Below are positions 52,636 to 60,622 of a DNA stretch of 64,000 bases, piece by piece. How positions within the stretch are numbered: position 1 is the first letter of the stretch; every line of letters starts with the position of its first letter. A program made the translations under genes and the position numbers. Origin of the DNA: Bin5 sp965208965 (GTDB taxonomy: Bacteria; Chloroflexota; Anaerolineae; Caldilineales; Caldilineaceae); assembly GCA_965208965.1 (NCBI GenBank), contig OZ242384.1, forward strand, positions 3,720,001 through 3,784,000, in the 5' to 3' direction. The notes below the pieces were generated by a model. That model was not told the DNA's origin. It saw only the letters and a program-made list of their open reading frames with translations, and did not search any database.

Positions 52636-52704
52636 TGAGCGCCTAACCAAGCTGGTAGAATAGAAGTTCGACAACAACGAATCACCAGCATGGAAAGGCG
52701 CTCA
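52636..52704 (+). promoter_or_regulatory. Long-range hairpin that can hide the transposase ribosome site
   Basis: TGAGCGCCT (52636-52644) is perfectly complementary to AGGCGCTCA (52696-52704), which covers the GGAAAGG ribosome site and ends 2 nt before ATG 52707. RNA entering from outside the element would fold the site shut, whereas transcripts starting inside, after 52644, would not. Confidence 0.6.
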
Positions 52705-52706
52705 AG

Positions 52707-53561
52707 ATGAGTATACTTGAACTGTTCTGTGATGTCGATGCTTTATGTCAGTGGCTGAGTAGATGGGAGGATGCGAAGCTGTTTGTGCTGACTGGTAAGC
52801 GAGGGCCGGCCCCTCGGCTGAGCTTGAGCGAAGTAATGACGATTCTGATTCACTTTCATCAGTCGCATTATCGCAATTTCAAAGCCTACTATAGGCAGCA
52901 CGTGTGTAAGCATCTATGCAGTGAATTCCCTGCTCTGGTCAGTTATACGCGTTTTGTGGAGTTGATTCCAGCCGTTTTGCCAGCCATGTGTCTCTATCTG
53001 CGCGTGCGCTTTGGCCAGGGAACAGGGGTCGCATTCATTGATTCAACCCCGTTGCCAGTCTGCCACAACCAGCGCATCGGTCGCCACCGGGTCTTTGCCG
53101 GGATGGCCAGGCGCGGCAAGAGCAGCTTGGGTTGGTTCTATGGCTTCAAGCTCCATCTGATTGTCAACGACCAGGGGGAGTTGCTGGCGGTTCAACTCAC
53201 GCCCGCCAACACCGATGACCGCAAACCGGTCCCACAGATGTCCAAATCGTTGTGGGGTAAGCTGGTTGGCGACCGCGGCTATCTCTCCCAGGCTCTCTTT
53301 GAGCAACTCTACGCACAAGGACTGCAACTGATCACCCCGATTCGCAAAAACATGCGCAATCGACTCGTCCTTCTCCAAGACAAGCTGCTGACACGCAAAC
53401 GTTTCATTATCGAGACCATCATCGACCAACTCAAGAATATCTCCCAGATTGAACACACCCGCCACCGCAGCAGCACCAACTTTCTTGTCAATCTCATCGC
53501 CGGCCTGATTGCCTACACTTGGCAACCCCCAAAAACCGTCTCTTCATCTCTGCGAAAATGA
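52707..53561 (+). CDS. IS982-family DDE transposase
   Basis: This intact 284-residue transposase has IDSTPLPVCHNQRI (first catalytic Asp, about 112), NTDDRKPVP and GDRGYLSQALFEQL (second Asp), and KRFIIETIIDQLKNIS (catalytic Glu), followed by HTRHRSSTNFLVNLIAGLIAY. These are IS982 hallmarks. The frame fills the element and there is no disruption, so it may be active. Confidence 0.93.
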   Translation: MSILELFCDVDALCQWLSRWEDAKLFVLTGKRGPAPRLSLSEVMTILIHFHQSHYRNFKAYYRQHVCKHLCSEFPALVSYTRFVELIPAVLPAMCLYLRVRFGQGTGVAFIDSTPLPVCHNQRIGRHRVFAGMARRGKSSLGWFYGFKLHLIVNDQGELLAVQLTPANTDDRKPVPQMSKSLWGKLVGDRGYLSQALFEQLYAQGLQLITPIRKNMRNRLVLLQDKLLTRKRFIIETIIDQLKNISQIEHTRHRSSTNFLVNLIAGLIAYTWQPPKTVSSSLRK

Positions 53562-53586
53562 GTTGGCCCTCTTGCCAACCACTATC

Positions 53587-53606
53587 TAACTCCGAACTCA
53601 GGTTAA
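53587..53606 (-). repeat. Right terminal inverted repeat of IS982-like element
   Basis: Its complement reads TTAACCTGAGTTCGGAGTTA, nearly identical to the left end. Confidence 0.85.
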
Positions 53607-54062
53607 CTATCTTGGCAGGGGAAGGCATCACGAAAACCTGTCCAGGATTCGCGAACTGGAGGCAGAACTGCGGGGCCGGCAAGGGGCTTAGCGCCTCGGC
53701 CCATACGATCAGCATAGCGCGGCAATCCGGACTCCCGTCCGGCGGGCCTGCAACTGACCAGACGCGAATTCAGGTCAGGGCAACCTGTCTAAAGCGGAAG
53801 GCGATCCTCGCTTGTAACAGTGGGGAAAGCGCACTTTGGCGGGAAGCAAGTCCTTGCACGCTGTAACCTGTCCCCAATGCTTGTATCACCCGTAATGTTA
53901 GTCCGACAAGCACGGGGACAGGTTCGGCAGGCAAGAGGGCCTGAGCCGCTGTGAGGGCGGGACAAATCCGGGCTGAATTCATCTGCTTCGTGGGAAGATC
54001 GAACAGGGCCATCAGGCAGGATGTCACCAACGGCCCCTTTGACCGCGTGATCGCCTCCCACG
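53607..54062. other. 456-bp non-coding stretch with repeated AACCTGTC motif
   Basis: No convincing gene is seen. AACCTGTC occurs at 53635-53642, 53782-53789 and 53865-53872. The last copy extends to AACCTGTCCCC (53865-53875), which is exactly complementary to GGGGACAGGTT (53914-53924), an 11-bp inverted repeat with a 38-bp spacer. This recalls REP-like or MITE debris, but no family is recognised. It lies downstream of the adenosine kinase gene. Confidence 0.5.
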
Positions 54063-55019
54063 TCAAGCCGGCTCTCCCCAGAGCAGCCTTTCCCCGAAAG
54101 CCTCCTCGTACCGGAGCGCAAACTCCTCTTGGGTGAACCGGTGATTGGTTGTACCAAACTGCTCCAGTACGTAGGTGGCGCACAGCGCACCGACGCGGCC
54201 GCACACATCTACCGGCAGGCCCGCGCTATGTGCCGCAAAATAGGCGCCGCGATAAGCGTCACCGGCTCCCGTCGGTTCAGCCACCTTCTGTGGCGGCGCT
54301 ATCGGTATATGGTACTCTTGGCCCTCATGATAGATCCTGCTGCCGGCTCTTCCTTCTGTTACGACGAGCGTGCCGACCTCCTGAACAATCGTCTCTCTCG
54401 ACCAGCCGGTCTTCTCTTCGATGACTGCCATTTCGTAGTCATTGACCATCAGCCAGGCGGCGCCGGGAATACTCCTGCGCAGGTCCTCTCCGCTAAACCG
54501 CGCCGTCTGCTGGCTGGGATCGTAGGCGAACGGGATGCCCAGCTCCCGGCACTCCGACGTAAAGTTAAGCATGGCCTGCGGATCGTTGGGGCTGATGATC
54601 ACCACGTCCGCATCGGTTAGACCGTGGTCTGCGAGCGAGACGTCGCGGCAGTCGCTCATCGCGCCGGAGTAGAAGTTCGCGATTTGGTTCTGCTCTTCGT
54701 CAGTGCTCACGAAGAAACTGGCGGTGAATTTGCTGGGGATTTCGACGATATGGTCGGTGCGGATACCGTGCTCGTCCAGCCAGGCCTTATAATCGCCGAA
54801 GTCCTGGCCTACAGTTCCAAAGACGATCGGATCGCCGCCGAGGAGCTTTAGGGAGTAAGCGATATTCGCGGCCGTGCCTCCCCTCTGGCGAACCATGTCC
54901 TCCACCAGGAAACTGACGCTCAGGCTGGACAGTTTTTCGGAAATGATCTGGTCGGTAAAGCGTCCCGGGAAGGACATCAGGTAGTCATATGCGATTGAGC
55001 CGGAAACGACGATTCTCAT
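54063..55019 (-). CDS. adoK: Adenosine kinase (mycobacterial AdoK-like PfkB kinase)
   Basis: This 318-residue protein starts at ATG 55019; the longer frame to 55112 has no homology. VSGSIAYDYLMSFPGRFTDQ, SLSVSFLVEDMVRQRGG, NDPQAML, YDPSQQTARFSGEDLRR and EPTGAGDAYRGAYFA (catalytic Asp254) match the mycobacterial adenosine kinase subgroup rather than ribokinase proper. It would phosphorylate the adenosine released by AhcY and keep that reaction moving. ahcY and metK lie just beyond the IS982 element on the same strand. Confidence 0.83.
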   Translation of the reverse strand: MRIVVSGSIAYDYLMSFPGRFTDQIISEKLSSLSVSFLVEDMVRQRGGTAANIAYSLKLLGGDPIVFGTVGQDFGDYKAWLDEHGIRTDHIVEIPSKFTASFFVSTDEEQNQIANFYSGAMSDCRDVSLADHGLTDADVVIISPNDPQAMLNFTSECRELGIPFAYDPSQQTARFSGEDLRRSIPGAAWLMVNDYEMAVIEEKTGWSRETIVQEVGTLVVTEGRAGSRIYHEGQEYHIPIAPPQKVAEPTGAGDAYRGAYFAAHSAGLPVDVCGRVGALCATYVLEQFGTTNHRFTQEEFALRYEEAFGERLLWGEPA

Positions 55020-55054
55020 GGGGCACCTGTTCGAAAAATTGTTCAGATGAAAGT

Positions 55055-55792
55055 TTATTCGCCGTCGCTTTCCAGGCGAACCAGGACGGAAGGGCTCAGC
55101 GCTGACTCGCAAGCGCCTTCAGGCGTACGCTCTACCCGGTAGGCGGTAGCGCTCGCACGGGAGGAGACTACGCGGGGCGGCCCGGAGCCGGCGAAGTGCA
55201 GGGCTGCGTTGTCATCGATTCCAAAGCCGCCGGCCATCCCCCCTTCGGCGATCAAGCGCTCGTATGTGGGCCGCCGTTCGGACTCCCCGTCAAAGTGGGG
55301 CGAGCAGCTGCCGGAGAGAAACCCGAGGCAGCTGAGAGCGGTAAGCTTACCCGGAATCGAATCGGTGAGACCTTCTTCGAACCAGCAAATGGCGCCCGCG
55401 CTGACGCCGGAAAGGAGTGTGCCTTGTTCCCACGCCTGTCCCAGCGTCCGGTCCACACCCCATTCTCTCCAAAGAGCCAGCATCGACTTCGTATTGCCGC
55501 CCCCAACATAGATGATGTCCTGTGTCAGGAGAAACCCGGCAATGTCGGCTGTGTGAGGCTTGAAGAGGGAGAGGTCGGAAGGCAGCGCGTTGAGCGCCAG
55601 AAAGTGACGGTAAAAGTTGGCGACGTAGAAGGCGTCCTCACCGCTTCCCTGGGACAAAAAACAGATTCGAGGACTTCCTGCAGGCACCTGGTTCAGAATG
55701 TAGCAGCTCAGGGCGGCGTCCTCGTCACCGGTCGTCAAGTTGTGGCCGCCAAGGGCGATTATCTGTCCCAACGCATTCCTGCTGGCTGACAT
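55055..55792 (-). CDS. Peptidase E-like protein (S51 family)
   Basis: This 245-residue protein has GGGNTKSML (97-105) and the nucleophile elbow GVSAGAICW with Ser131, the two hallmarks of dipeptidase E and cyanophycinase. FSPHFD-like SPHFDGESERRPTYERL follows. Dipeptidase E cleaves Asp-X dipeptides in the cytoplasm; there is no signal peptide here. A cyanophycinase role is unlikely without cyanophycin synthetase nearby. It is probably co-transcribed with adoK, 36 bp downstream. Confidence 0.85.
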   Translation of the reverse strand: MSASRNALGQIIALGGHNLTTGDEDAALSCYILNQVPAGSPRICFLSQGSGEDAFYVANFYRHFLALNALPSDLSLFKPHTADIAGFLLTQDIIYVGGGNTKSMLALWREWGVDRTLGQAWEQGTLLSGVSAGAICWFEEGLTDSIPGKLTALSCLGFLSGSCSPHFDGESERRPTYERLIAEGGMAGGFGIDDNAALHFAGSGPPRVVSSRASATAYRVERTPEGACESALSPSVLVRLESDGE

Positions 55793-55876
55793 TTTCCCTG
55801 TCTTTACGCGAGAAACTGAACTGACAACCTTCGCAATTCTGAATTGAGAATGGGTTGCTGGGAATTCGAAGGGCGG

Positions 55877-56479
55877 TCACGCCTGTGCCGGCGTGATCCA
55901 CTGGACTGAACTCTTAGGTGTTTCGTGTCTGAGCAGGCGATCGATCAGTTCGCCAGGTTCCTCTTCGACGACAAGCAGGTTGCGATACCTGGGGGCGATA
56001 AACCCCTGATCGATCTGGTGGGCAAGCATCTGCAGGAGGGAATCGAAAAAGCCGTTGACATTCAGCATGCCCATCGGCTTACTGTGAATGCCCAGCTGGA
56101 TCCAGGAGATCGTCTCAAACAGCTCTTCCAGCGTGCCTATGCCTCCAGGCAGGGTGATAAATGCGTCCGCGAGCTCGGCCATGCGGGCCTTGCGCTGGTG
56201 CATCGTCTCCACAACCTCGATAATCCCAATGGTCTCCCCTGCAATCTCCTTCGCTGCCAGGGGGCCCGGTATGATTCCGTAGACTGTCGCGCCGCCGTTG
56301 TAAGCTGCCCTGCTGACTGCCCCCATCAGGCCCAGGTTGCCGCCGCCGTAGACCAGCTCGTACCCTCGCCTGGCGATTTCAGATCCAAGGTCGGCAGCCA
56401 GCCGCGAGTAATGTTCGTCGACACCGGCGCTGGACCCGCAAAAGACGCAGATACGTTCAATCTCGCGCAGTTCGCTCAT
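55877..56479 (-). CDS. LOG-family nucleotide 5'-monophosphate phosphoribohydrolase
   Basis: This 200-residue protein has a Rossmann-like lysine-decarboxylase-like fold: VFCGSSAGVDEHY, YGGGNLGLMGAVSRAA and the key PGGIGTLEELFE motif (about 111-122). The family cleaves AMP or cytokinin nucleotides to base and ribose 5-phosphate. The start overlaps the mtnA stop (ATGA). Beside adoK and mtnA, an AMP-to-adenine step is attractive (inference). Confidence 0.88.
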   Translation of the reverse strand: MSELREIERICVFCGSSAGVDEHYSRLAADLGSEIARRGYELVYGGGNLGLMGAVSRAAYNGGATVYGIIPGPLAAKEIAGETIGIIEVVETMHQRKARMAELADAFITLPGGIGTLEELFETISWIQLGIHSKPMGMLNVNGFFDSLLQMLAHQIDQGFIAPRYRNLLVVEEEPGELIDRLLRHETPKSSVQWITPAQA

Positions 56480-57573
56480 GTCACCCTTCTTTCAGACCTC
56501 TCCGCCTCGATGGCGGCCCGCCCTCTTTCTACGGCGTTTCGCAAGCTCTGGTCGAACGGGGGATAACAGATTCCTTCCTCGGTTACGATTCCGGTCAGGT
56601 AGCGATGGGGCGTTATGTCGAATGCCGGATTGTATACAGGTACGTCGATGGGCGCGACTGCACGTGCACCGACCTCCACCACTTCCTCCGGGCCCCGTTC
56701 CTCGATCGGAATGTGGTCACCGTCGGGAAGGTCGAGATCGACGGTACTCGTAGGTGCGACGCAGTAGACCGGTATACCGTTCTCTCTGGCAACGACCGCG
56801 ACTTTGTACGTGCCGATCTTGTTGGCGACGTCGCCGTTCGCGGCCACACGATCGGCTCCGAAGACGACGACGTCGACCTGACCGGTGCGCATCAGGTGGC
56901 CTGCGGCGTTGTCTGCAATGAGATGCATCGGCACCTCGGCCCGCATCAGCTCCCAGGCGGTCAGCCGGGCACCCTGGAGTCGGGGTCGAGTCTCATCTAC
57001 CCAGACATGGATGTTCTTGCCCTGTTCCTGGCAGGCATAGATGACGCCCAGAGCGGTGCCGAAGTCAACGGTTGCCAGTGAACCGGTGTTGCAGTGGTGG
57101 AGAAGATTCGAGCCGTCAGGTATGACTGCCGCGCCGTTGAAGCCCATGCGCCGGTTTATTCTGACGTCTTCATCGGCCAGCGCTTCGGCCTCGGCCAGCA
57201 GGGCCTCCTTCAGCCCGCGGACGCTGCCCTGGCCGGGCCCTGCTTCACTGGCAATCTGTTCGGCCAGAGTGAGAAGCCTGCGAGTAGCCCAGCTCAGGTT
57301 AACGGCAGTCGGCCTTGCCGCGTCCAGCGTTTCCTTTGCCTGCCGCAGATCGTTGAGCAGGCCCTCGGGATCCCCGGCCTGGCTGAGGTGGGCTGCCAGG
57401 GCCATGCCGTAGGCGGCGGTGGCGCCGATGGCCGGCGCGCCCCTCACGTACATTTCGCTGATGCTGCGCGCGACCTCCGGGACGGTGGCAAATTCGGCGA
57501 TTACTTCCTCGCCGGGAAGCAGTCGCTGATCGATCATCTTTACCTGTCCGTCCCGCCAGTAGACGGTTCGCAT
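56476..57573 (-). CDS. mtnA: Methylthioribose-1-phosphate isomerase
   Basis: This 365-residue protein starts at ATG 57573, with GGGAG about 9 nt upstream. YVRGAPAIGATAAYGMAL, the catalytic Cys in HCNTGSLATVDFGTALG, and the catalytic Asp in FGADRVAANGDVANKIGTY identify MtnA. It acts in methionine salvage from methylthioadenosine, but the other mtn genes are not in the window. A terminator-like hairpin lies in its 5' leader. Confidence 0.93.
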   Translation of the reverse strand: MRTVYWRDGQVKMIDQRLLPGEEVIAEFATVPEVARSISEMYVRGAPAIGATAAYGMALAAHLSQAGDPEGLLNDLRQAKETLDAARPTAVNLSWATRRLLTLAEQIASEAGPGQGSVRGLKEALLAEAEALADEDVRINRRMGFNGAAVIPDGSNLLHHCNTGSLATVDFGTALGVIYACQEQGKNIHVWVDETRPRLQGARLTAWELMRAEVPMHLIADNAAGHLMRTGQVDVVVFGADRVAANGDVANKIGTYKVAVVARENGIPVYCVAPTSTVDLDLPDGDHIPIEERGPEEVVEVGARAVAPIDVPVYNPAFDITPHRYLTGIVTEEGICYPPFDQSLRNAVERGRAAIEAERSERRVT

Positions 57574-57599
57574 AGGTGGAACTCCCTTCGCCAAAACGA

Positions 57600-57627
57600 A
57601 ACCCCTCCGGGTCGATCCAGAGGGGTT
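57600..57627 (-). terminator. Terminator-like hairpin in the mtnA leader
   Basis: AACCCCTC (57600-57607) and GAGGGGTT (57620-57627) form an 8-bp stem with a 12-nt loop. On the minus strand TTTCGTTTT follows, then the mtnA ribosome site. It could act as an attenuator of mtnA. Read on the plus strand it ends in CTTTT, so a plus-strand terminator is equally possible. Confidence 0.55.
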
Positions 57628-57925
57628 CTTTTGCGCTGGACATTCTCATCTCTCGAGCCACACATCACTCGGCGGCATCGGCGCCTTCAGAGGAATCCCA
57701 ACGGAGCTGACCGGAGATGTCAACCAGGAAGCTGTGCCTGCAATACCCTAGCCGACCATACGGTGGGGCGTGCCATATTCCGGTCATCAATCGAAAACCG
57801 GGACTCCGGCAGGTTGCAGGGGGATCATCGGGCCGGTCCCTCACCCCACTCTGGATAAGAGAAGTCAGTTTCAAACGTGCTGTTAGGGGAAGGTTAGCAC
57901 AGGCTGCTTCCCTGTGTCAAGAGGT

Positions 57926-57952
57926 GTCAATTTTGGTGTGCATCCCAGATTT
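57926..57952 (+). repeat. IS-end-like repeat, copy A
   Basis: It reads (G)TCAATTTTGGTGTGCATCCCAGATTT (first 20 shown in two parts: TCAATTTTGG, TGTGCATCCC). It is about 24/27 identical to 58570-58596 in the same orientation, as expected for ends of related IS3-type elements or one end duplicated. Confidence 0.55.
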
Positions 57953-58256
57953 GGGGTGGGAACTAAAAGGAAGTGTGAGGCGCGAGGAACGGGAACTACC
58001 GGCGCCTCTGCAGCAGATAGGATTGCGTGCTGGCCGCGGTGTTGTCGTTGGTTGAATCATATGAAAGTTCGTCAACACTTTGGGATTCGTTCATATGTAC
58101 ATGTTGGCTTGCGGGGGCGGGCGGGGAGGCGCGGACTCTTCCGTTTTGTATAGCTCTTGCGGGGGACGCCAGTTCGTCTTTTCGATGGCTGTGGTCGGTC
58201 TTTCGGCGCTGCGGCGGGGCGCCCGAAAGGGGCCGCGAAGGTGTTGCGTTTTCGGC

Positions 58257-58364
58257 AAAAGTGATGCATTACTGGTCTTTGGGGTTCTGACCAGAGAGAA
58301 TAAGGGCAAAAAAAGGGGGAAAAACGGCGCGAAAAAAATGCATCAATAGAGATGCATCACTTTT
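58257..58364. repeat. 13-bp perfect inverted repeat flanking 82 bp
   Basis: AAAAGTGATGCAT (58257-58269) is the exact complement of ATGCATCACTTTT (58352-58364). Two further GATGCATC/ATGCATCA-type words lie inside the right half. It could be a small non-autonomous element (MITE) or a hairpin RNA. Confidence 0.5.
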
Positions 58365-58569
58365 GGTCAAAAATCGGGGGAAATCGAGGTGCCTCGGGAA
58401 CGTGTTTTCGAGTTGATTTTGGCCGCATAATCGGCGCAGAATCGCGGTTGTTGGCGGTTGGTGGTTTGTCGAAGGTGTACAGATTTTGTTTATGTTTTGT
58501 ACAGGTTTTCAAGATTTAGCCGAAGGGAACGCCCCATGCCTGGTTGCCTGCCGAAGTATATGAAACGCG

Positions 58570-58596
58570 TCCAATTTTGGGGTGCATCCAAGATTT
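58570..58596 (+). repeat. IS-end-like repeat, copy B
   Basis: It starts TCCAATTTTGGGGTGCATCC and continues AAGATTT. It is the direct-orientation partner of 57926-57952, 644 bp away. Confidence 0.55.
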
Positions 58597-58855
58597 GTGA
58601 TTCTCCAGAGTAGCGGGCTGTGGATCCCGGTATAACTCCCCAGAATTAGCCTGAATCTCACCCCCATTTTGGACTACACCCCAATTTGGGGAAGTACCCG
58701 CAGGAAAGAGTGCATCCCAGCATCGAGGCGGGAGCGGGCTTGCTTGGAATCGGCGCCGGCGGCGGGCGAATTGGGAACAGGCTTTTTCAGGGATACAGGG
58801 CGGGCGAGGATGAACAGAATGGGCACAACGGGCACAATAGAGCCGTCACATACCG

Positions 58856-59092
58856 TTCAGCATGGACGGGCGAGGCCGCGCCCTCGACAACGTCTTCTGC
58901 GAACGTCTATGGCGCAGCGTCAAATACGAGAACATCTATCTCAACCAGTATGACACCGTACCTCAGCTGCACCTTGGGCTGACCGCCTATTTCAACTTCT
59001 ACAACCATGAACGACCGCATCAAAGTCTCAACTATCGCACGCCGGCGGAAGAGCACTTCGTGCTCTGTTCAGAGCCGGCCCTACTCGCCTAG
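58856..59092 (+). pseudogene. IS3-family transposase OrfB, C-terminal remnant
   Basis: FSMDGRGRALDNVFCERLWRSVKYE continues to NFYNHERPHQSLNYRTPAE, the last part of the IS3/IS150-type integrase core. It includes the third catalytic residue (Glu in CERLWRSVK) and the terminal HERPHQ motif. Everything upstream of Ser-Met-Asp is missing, so about three quarters of the protein are lost. The frame is intact to its stop. Confidence 0.85.
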
Positions 59093-59614
59093 ATGCACCT
59101 TATTTTTCCCATTTCGTGGTCTAACGATTGGGGCCAACCATAGACTATGCTGGGCCCCGCCGGGCCCCACCGTCACGTTTTTCGGCATCTTCCGCTTCAA
59201 CTCCGCATCACCCACGACCACGACAGACTTTACTGTACCTCTCGGTAGCCCGATGCCTGAAATAGCGCCTTCCAACGCACGAACGTGGCCGTGATTCTGC
59301 CGCAGCGGGTTCTGAAATCTGACCTTCCTTCCTCTTGGAAAGACCTGCGTCCAGTTTCGGTCCTGCTCGCTCCCGAAAATCCACCCGGACATGTTTTTCG
59401 TTTCCACTACGAATACCCCGAACACCGAAACGAACACATGATCGATCTGCGTCGTGCCGCTTTCTGTCGGAAGTGTCACGTCGTGAAACTGCCGGTACAC
59501 TGACGACGGCAACATTACCGCCGCTCCGGCCTGCACCAGCGTCTCACCAATTTTTCCTTTGATCGGCGCCTTTAATGCCGATCCGAGCAACCGCCCCATG
59601 CCCTTCATTCGCAT
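59081..59614 (-). CDS. NERD-domain (nuclease-related) protein, 3' truncated by IS debris
   Basis: This 177-residue protein has the NERD core KGKIGE (19-24), DHVFVSVFGVFVVETKN with Asp58 and Glu71-x-Lys73 (PD-(D/E)xK-like), NPLRQNHGHVRALE and VVVVGDAELKRKMPKNV. After that, homology-like sequence stops and about 25 unrelated residues run into the transposase remnant, whose 3' end it overlaps by 12 bp. So it was probably cut at its C-terminus by the IS. NERD proteins are possible nucleases; function unknown. Confidence 0.8.
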   Translation of the reverse strand: MRMKGMGRLLGSALKAPIKGKIGETLVQAGAAVMLPSSVYRQFHDVTLPTESGTTQIDHVFVSVFGVFVVETKNMSGWIFGSEQDRNWTQVFPRGRKVRFQNPLRQNHGHVRALEGAISGIGLPRGTVKSVVVVGDAELKRKMPKNVTVGPGGAQHSLWLAPIVRPRNGKNKVHLGE

Positions 59615-59677
59615 TCCTTTACTTCTCTTACAACTTCAATCCCTTTCGCAGTCTTGAAGGCCGAATTCCCTCTCCCC

Positions 59678-60523
59678 TCACTCCGCCAGATTCCCCATCA
59701 CCGCCAGCGGCGTCGCCGCCAGCAGCCCGCCGTCGACCGGCATTACGATCCCCGAAATCCAGCGCGCCTCATCACTGGCAAAGTAGAGCGCCGCATACGC
59801 CACATCCCACGCCGTCCCTTCCGTCCCCAGTGGCCCAATTTTTCGCCGCCTCTCTCGCTCTTCTATCGAAAACTCAGCAGTGAAAGAGGCATGCACATGC
59901 CCGGGCGCCAGGCAGTTCACGCGGATACCCTCCCGCCCATGATGTACAGCCATCAGCCTTGTCAGTGTAGCCAGCCCACCCTTGGCAACCGAATAGGGGA
60001 CGTTGATGTAGGCGCCTGCCAAAAGCCCGTCAATCGACGAAATGTGAATAATCGACCCGCCCCCGCCCGCAGCCATATGCGGTACCGCATACTTGCAGGC
60101 CATCACCGGGCCCTTCAGGTTCACGTCCAAAGCCACATTCCAGAGGGCCTCTTCGTAATCCGTAACCTTGCCCCCGCCGACCCCACCGGCATTGTTCACC
60201 AGTATATCCAGGCTGCCGTACCGTCCGACACACGCCTCGGCCAGTTCGCGACAGTCCTCTTCCCTGGTAATGTCCGCTGAGATGAAAAAGGCCTCGCCTC
60301 CATGCTCCTTGATGAACTTGATCGTCGCCTTGGCCCTGTCCTCGTCCAGGTCCGCCACCACCACCCGCGCCCCTTGGCGCGCGAAGAGGACAGCGGTTGC
60401 ATAGCCTATTCCTAGAGCTGCCCGGCCTCGCGACCCCGCGCCCGTGACAATCGCCGCCTTGCCTTCCAACCTGTCTCCTTGAGGAGGAAGGCCGCCTGAC
60501 ACAGTCAATTCAGATTTGCTCAT
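59678..60523 (-). CDS. Short-chain dehydrogenase/reductase
   Basis: This 281-residue SDR starts at ATG 60523. It has the cofactor loop TGAGSRGRAALGIG, NNAG, catalytic Ser in IIHISSIDG, and Tyr/Lys in YSVAKGG. VVADLDEDRA after beta-2 suggests NAD+ preference (Asp). The C-terminal part ISGIVMPVDGGLLA is standard. It follows the isomerase-like gene on the same strand, so the two probably act on one substrate. Confidence 0.9.
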   Translation of the reverse strand: MSKSELTVSGGLPPQGDRLEGKAAIVTGAGSRGRAALGIGYATAVLFARQGARVVVADLDEDRAKATIKFIKEHGGEAFFISADITREEDCRELAEACVGRYGSLDILVNNAGGVGGGKVTDYEEALWNVALDVNLKGPVMACKYAVPHMAAGGGGSIIHISSIDGLLAGAYINVPYSVAKGGLATLTRLMAVHHGREGIRVNCLAPGHVHASFTAEFSIEERERRRKIGPLGTEGTAWDVAYAALYFASDEARWISGIVMPVDGGLLAATPLAVMGNLAE

Positions 60524-60622
60524 TTGAGTTTCTTCGCGTAGTAACTGGGGTGGGCAGTGTAACAGTTCCGAGCCTTGCATCCTCTTGCCCGTTCATCGCT
60601 GCTCGTTCCCCGATTGTGAGAG

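Larger units (their letters stand above)
52615..53606 (+). mobile_element. IS982-family insertion sequence, apparently complete
   Basis: It is bounded by 20-bp imperfect terminal inverted repeats: TTAACCTGAATTCGGAGTAA at 52615-52634, and the complement of TTAACCTGAGTTCGGAGTTA at 53587-53606 (18 of 20 match). One intact transposase lies inside. The total of about 990 bp is usual for IS982. Flanks share only TTAA, so target duplication is not provable. It sits between ahcY and the adenosine kinase gene. Confidence 0.88.
57664..58861. other. 1.2-kb region of insertion-sequence debris
   Basis: No intact gene is seen. It holds two copies of an IS-end-like 27-bp sequence (57926 and 58570), a third look-alike near 58660, a 13-bp inverted repeat (58257/58364) and purine-rich tracts. 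Frames across it have no family-like sequence. It ends at the IS3 transposase remnant. Confidence 0.6.

Noticed and set aside
52611..53610. Target-site duplication of the IS982 element
   Set aside because: Only the palindromic TTAA is shared at the edges, which may belong to the repeats themselves.
57299..57661. 120-residue frame with EPLWIDPEGFRFGEG near its start
   Set aside because: It overlaps mtnA in another frame and its odd start is the terminator-like hairpin read as protein.
58080..58349. Several 60-90-residue frames in the IS-debris region
   Set aside because: No ribosome site, low-complexity Gly/Arg content and no family-like blocks; they overlap each other on both strands.
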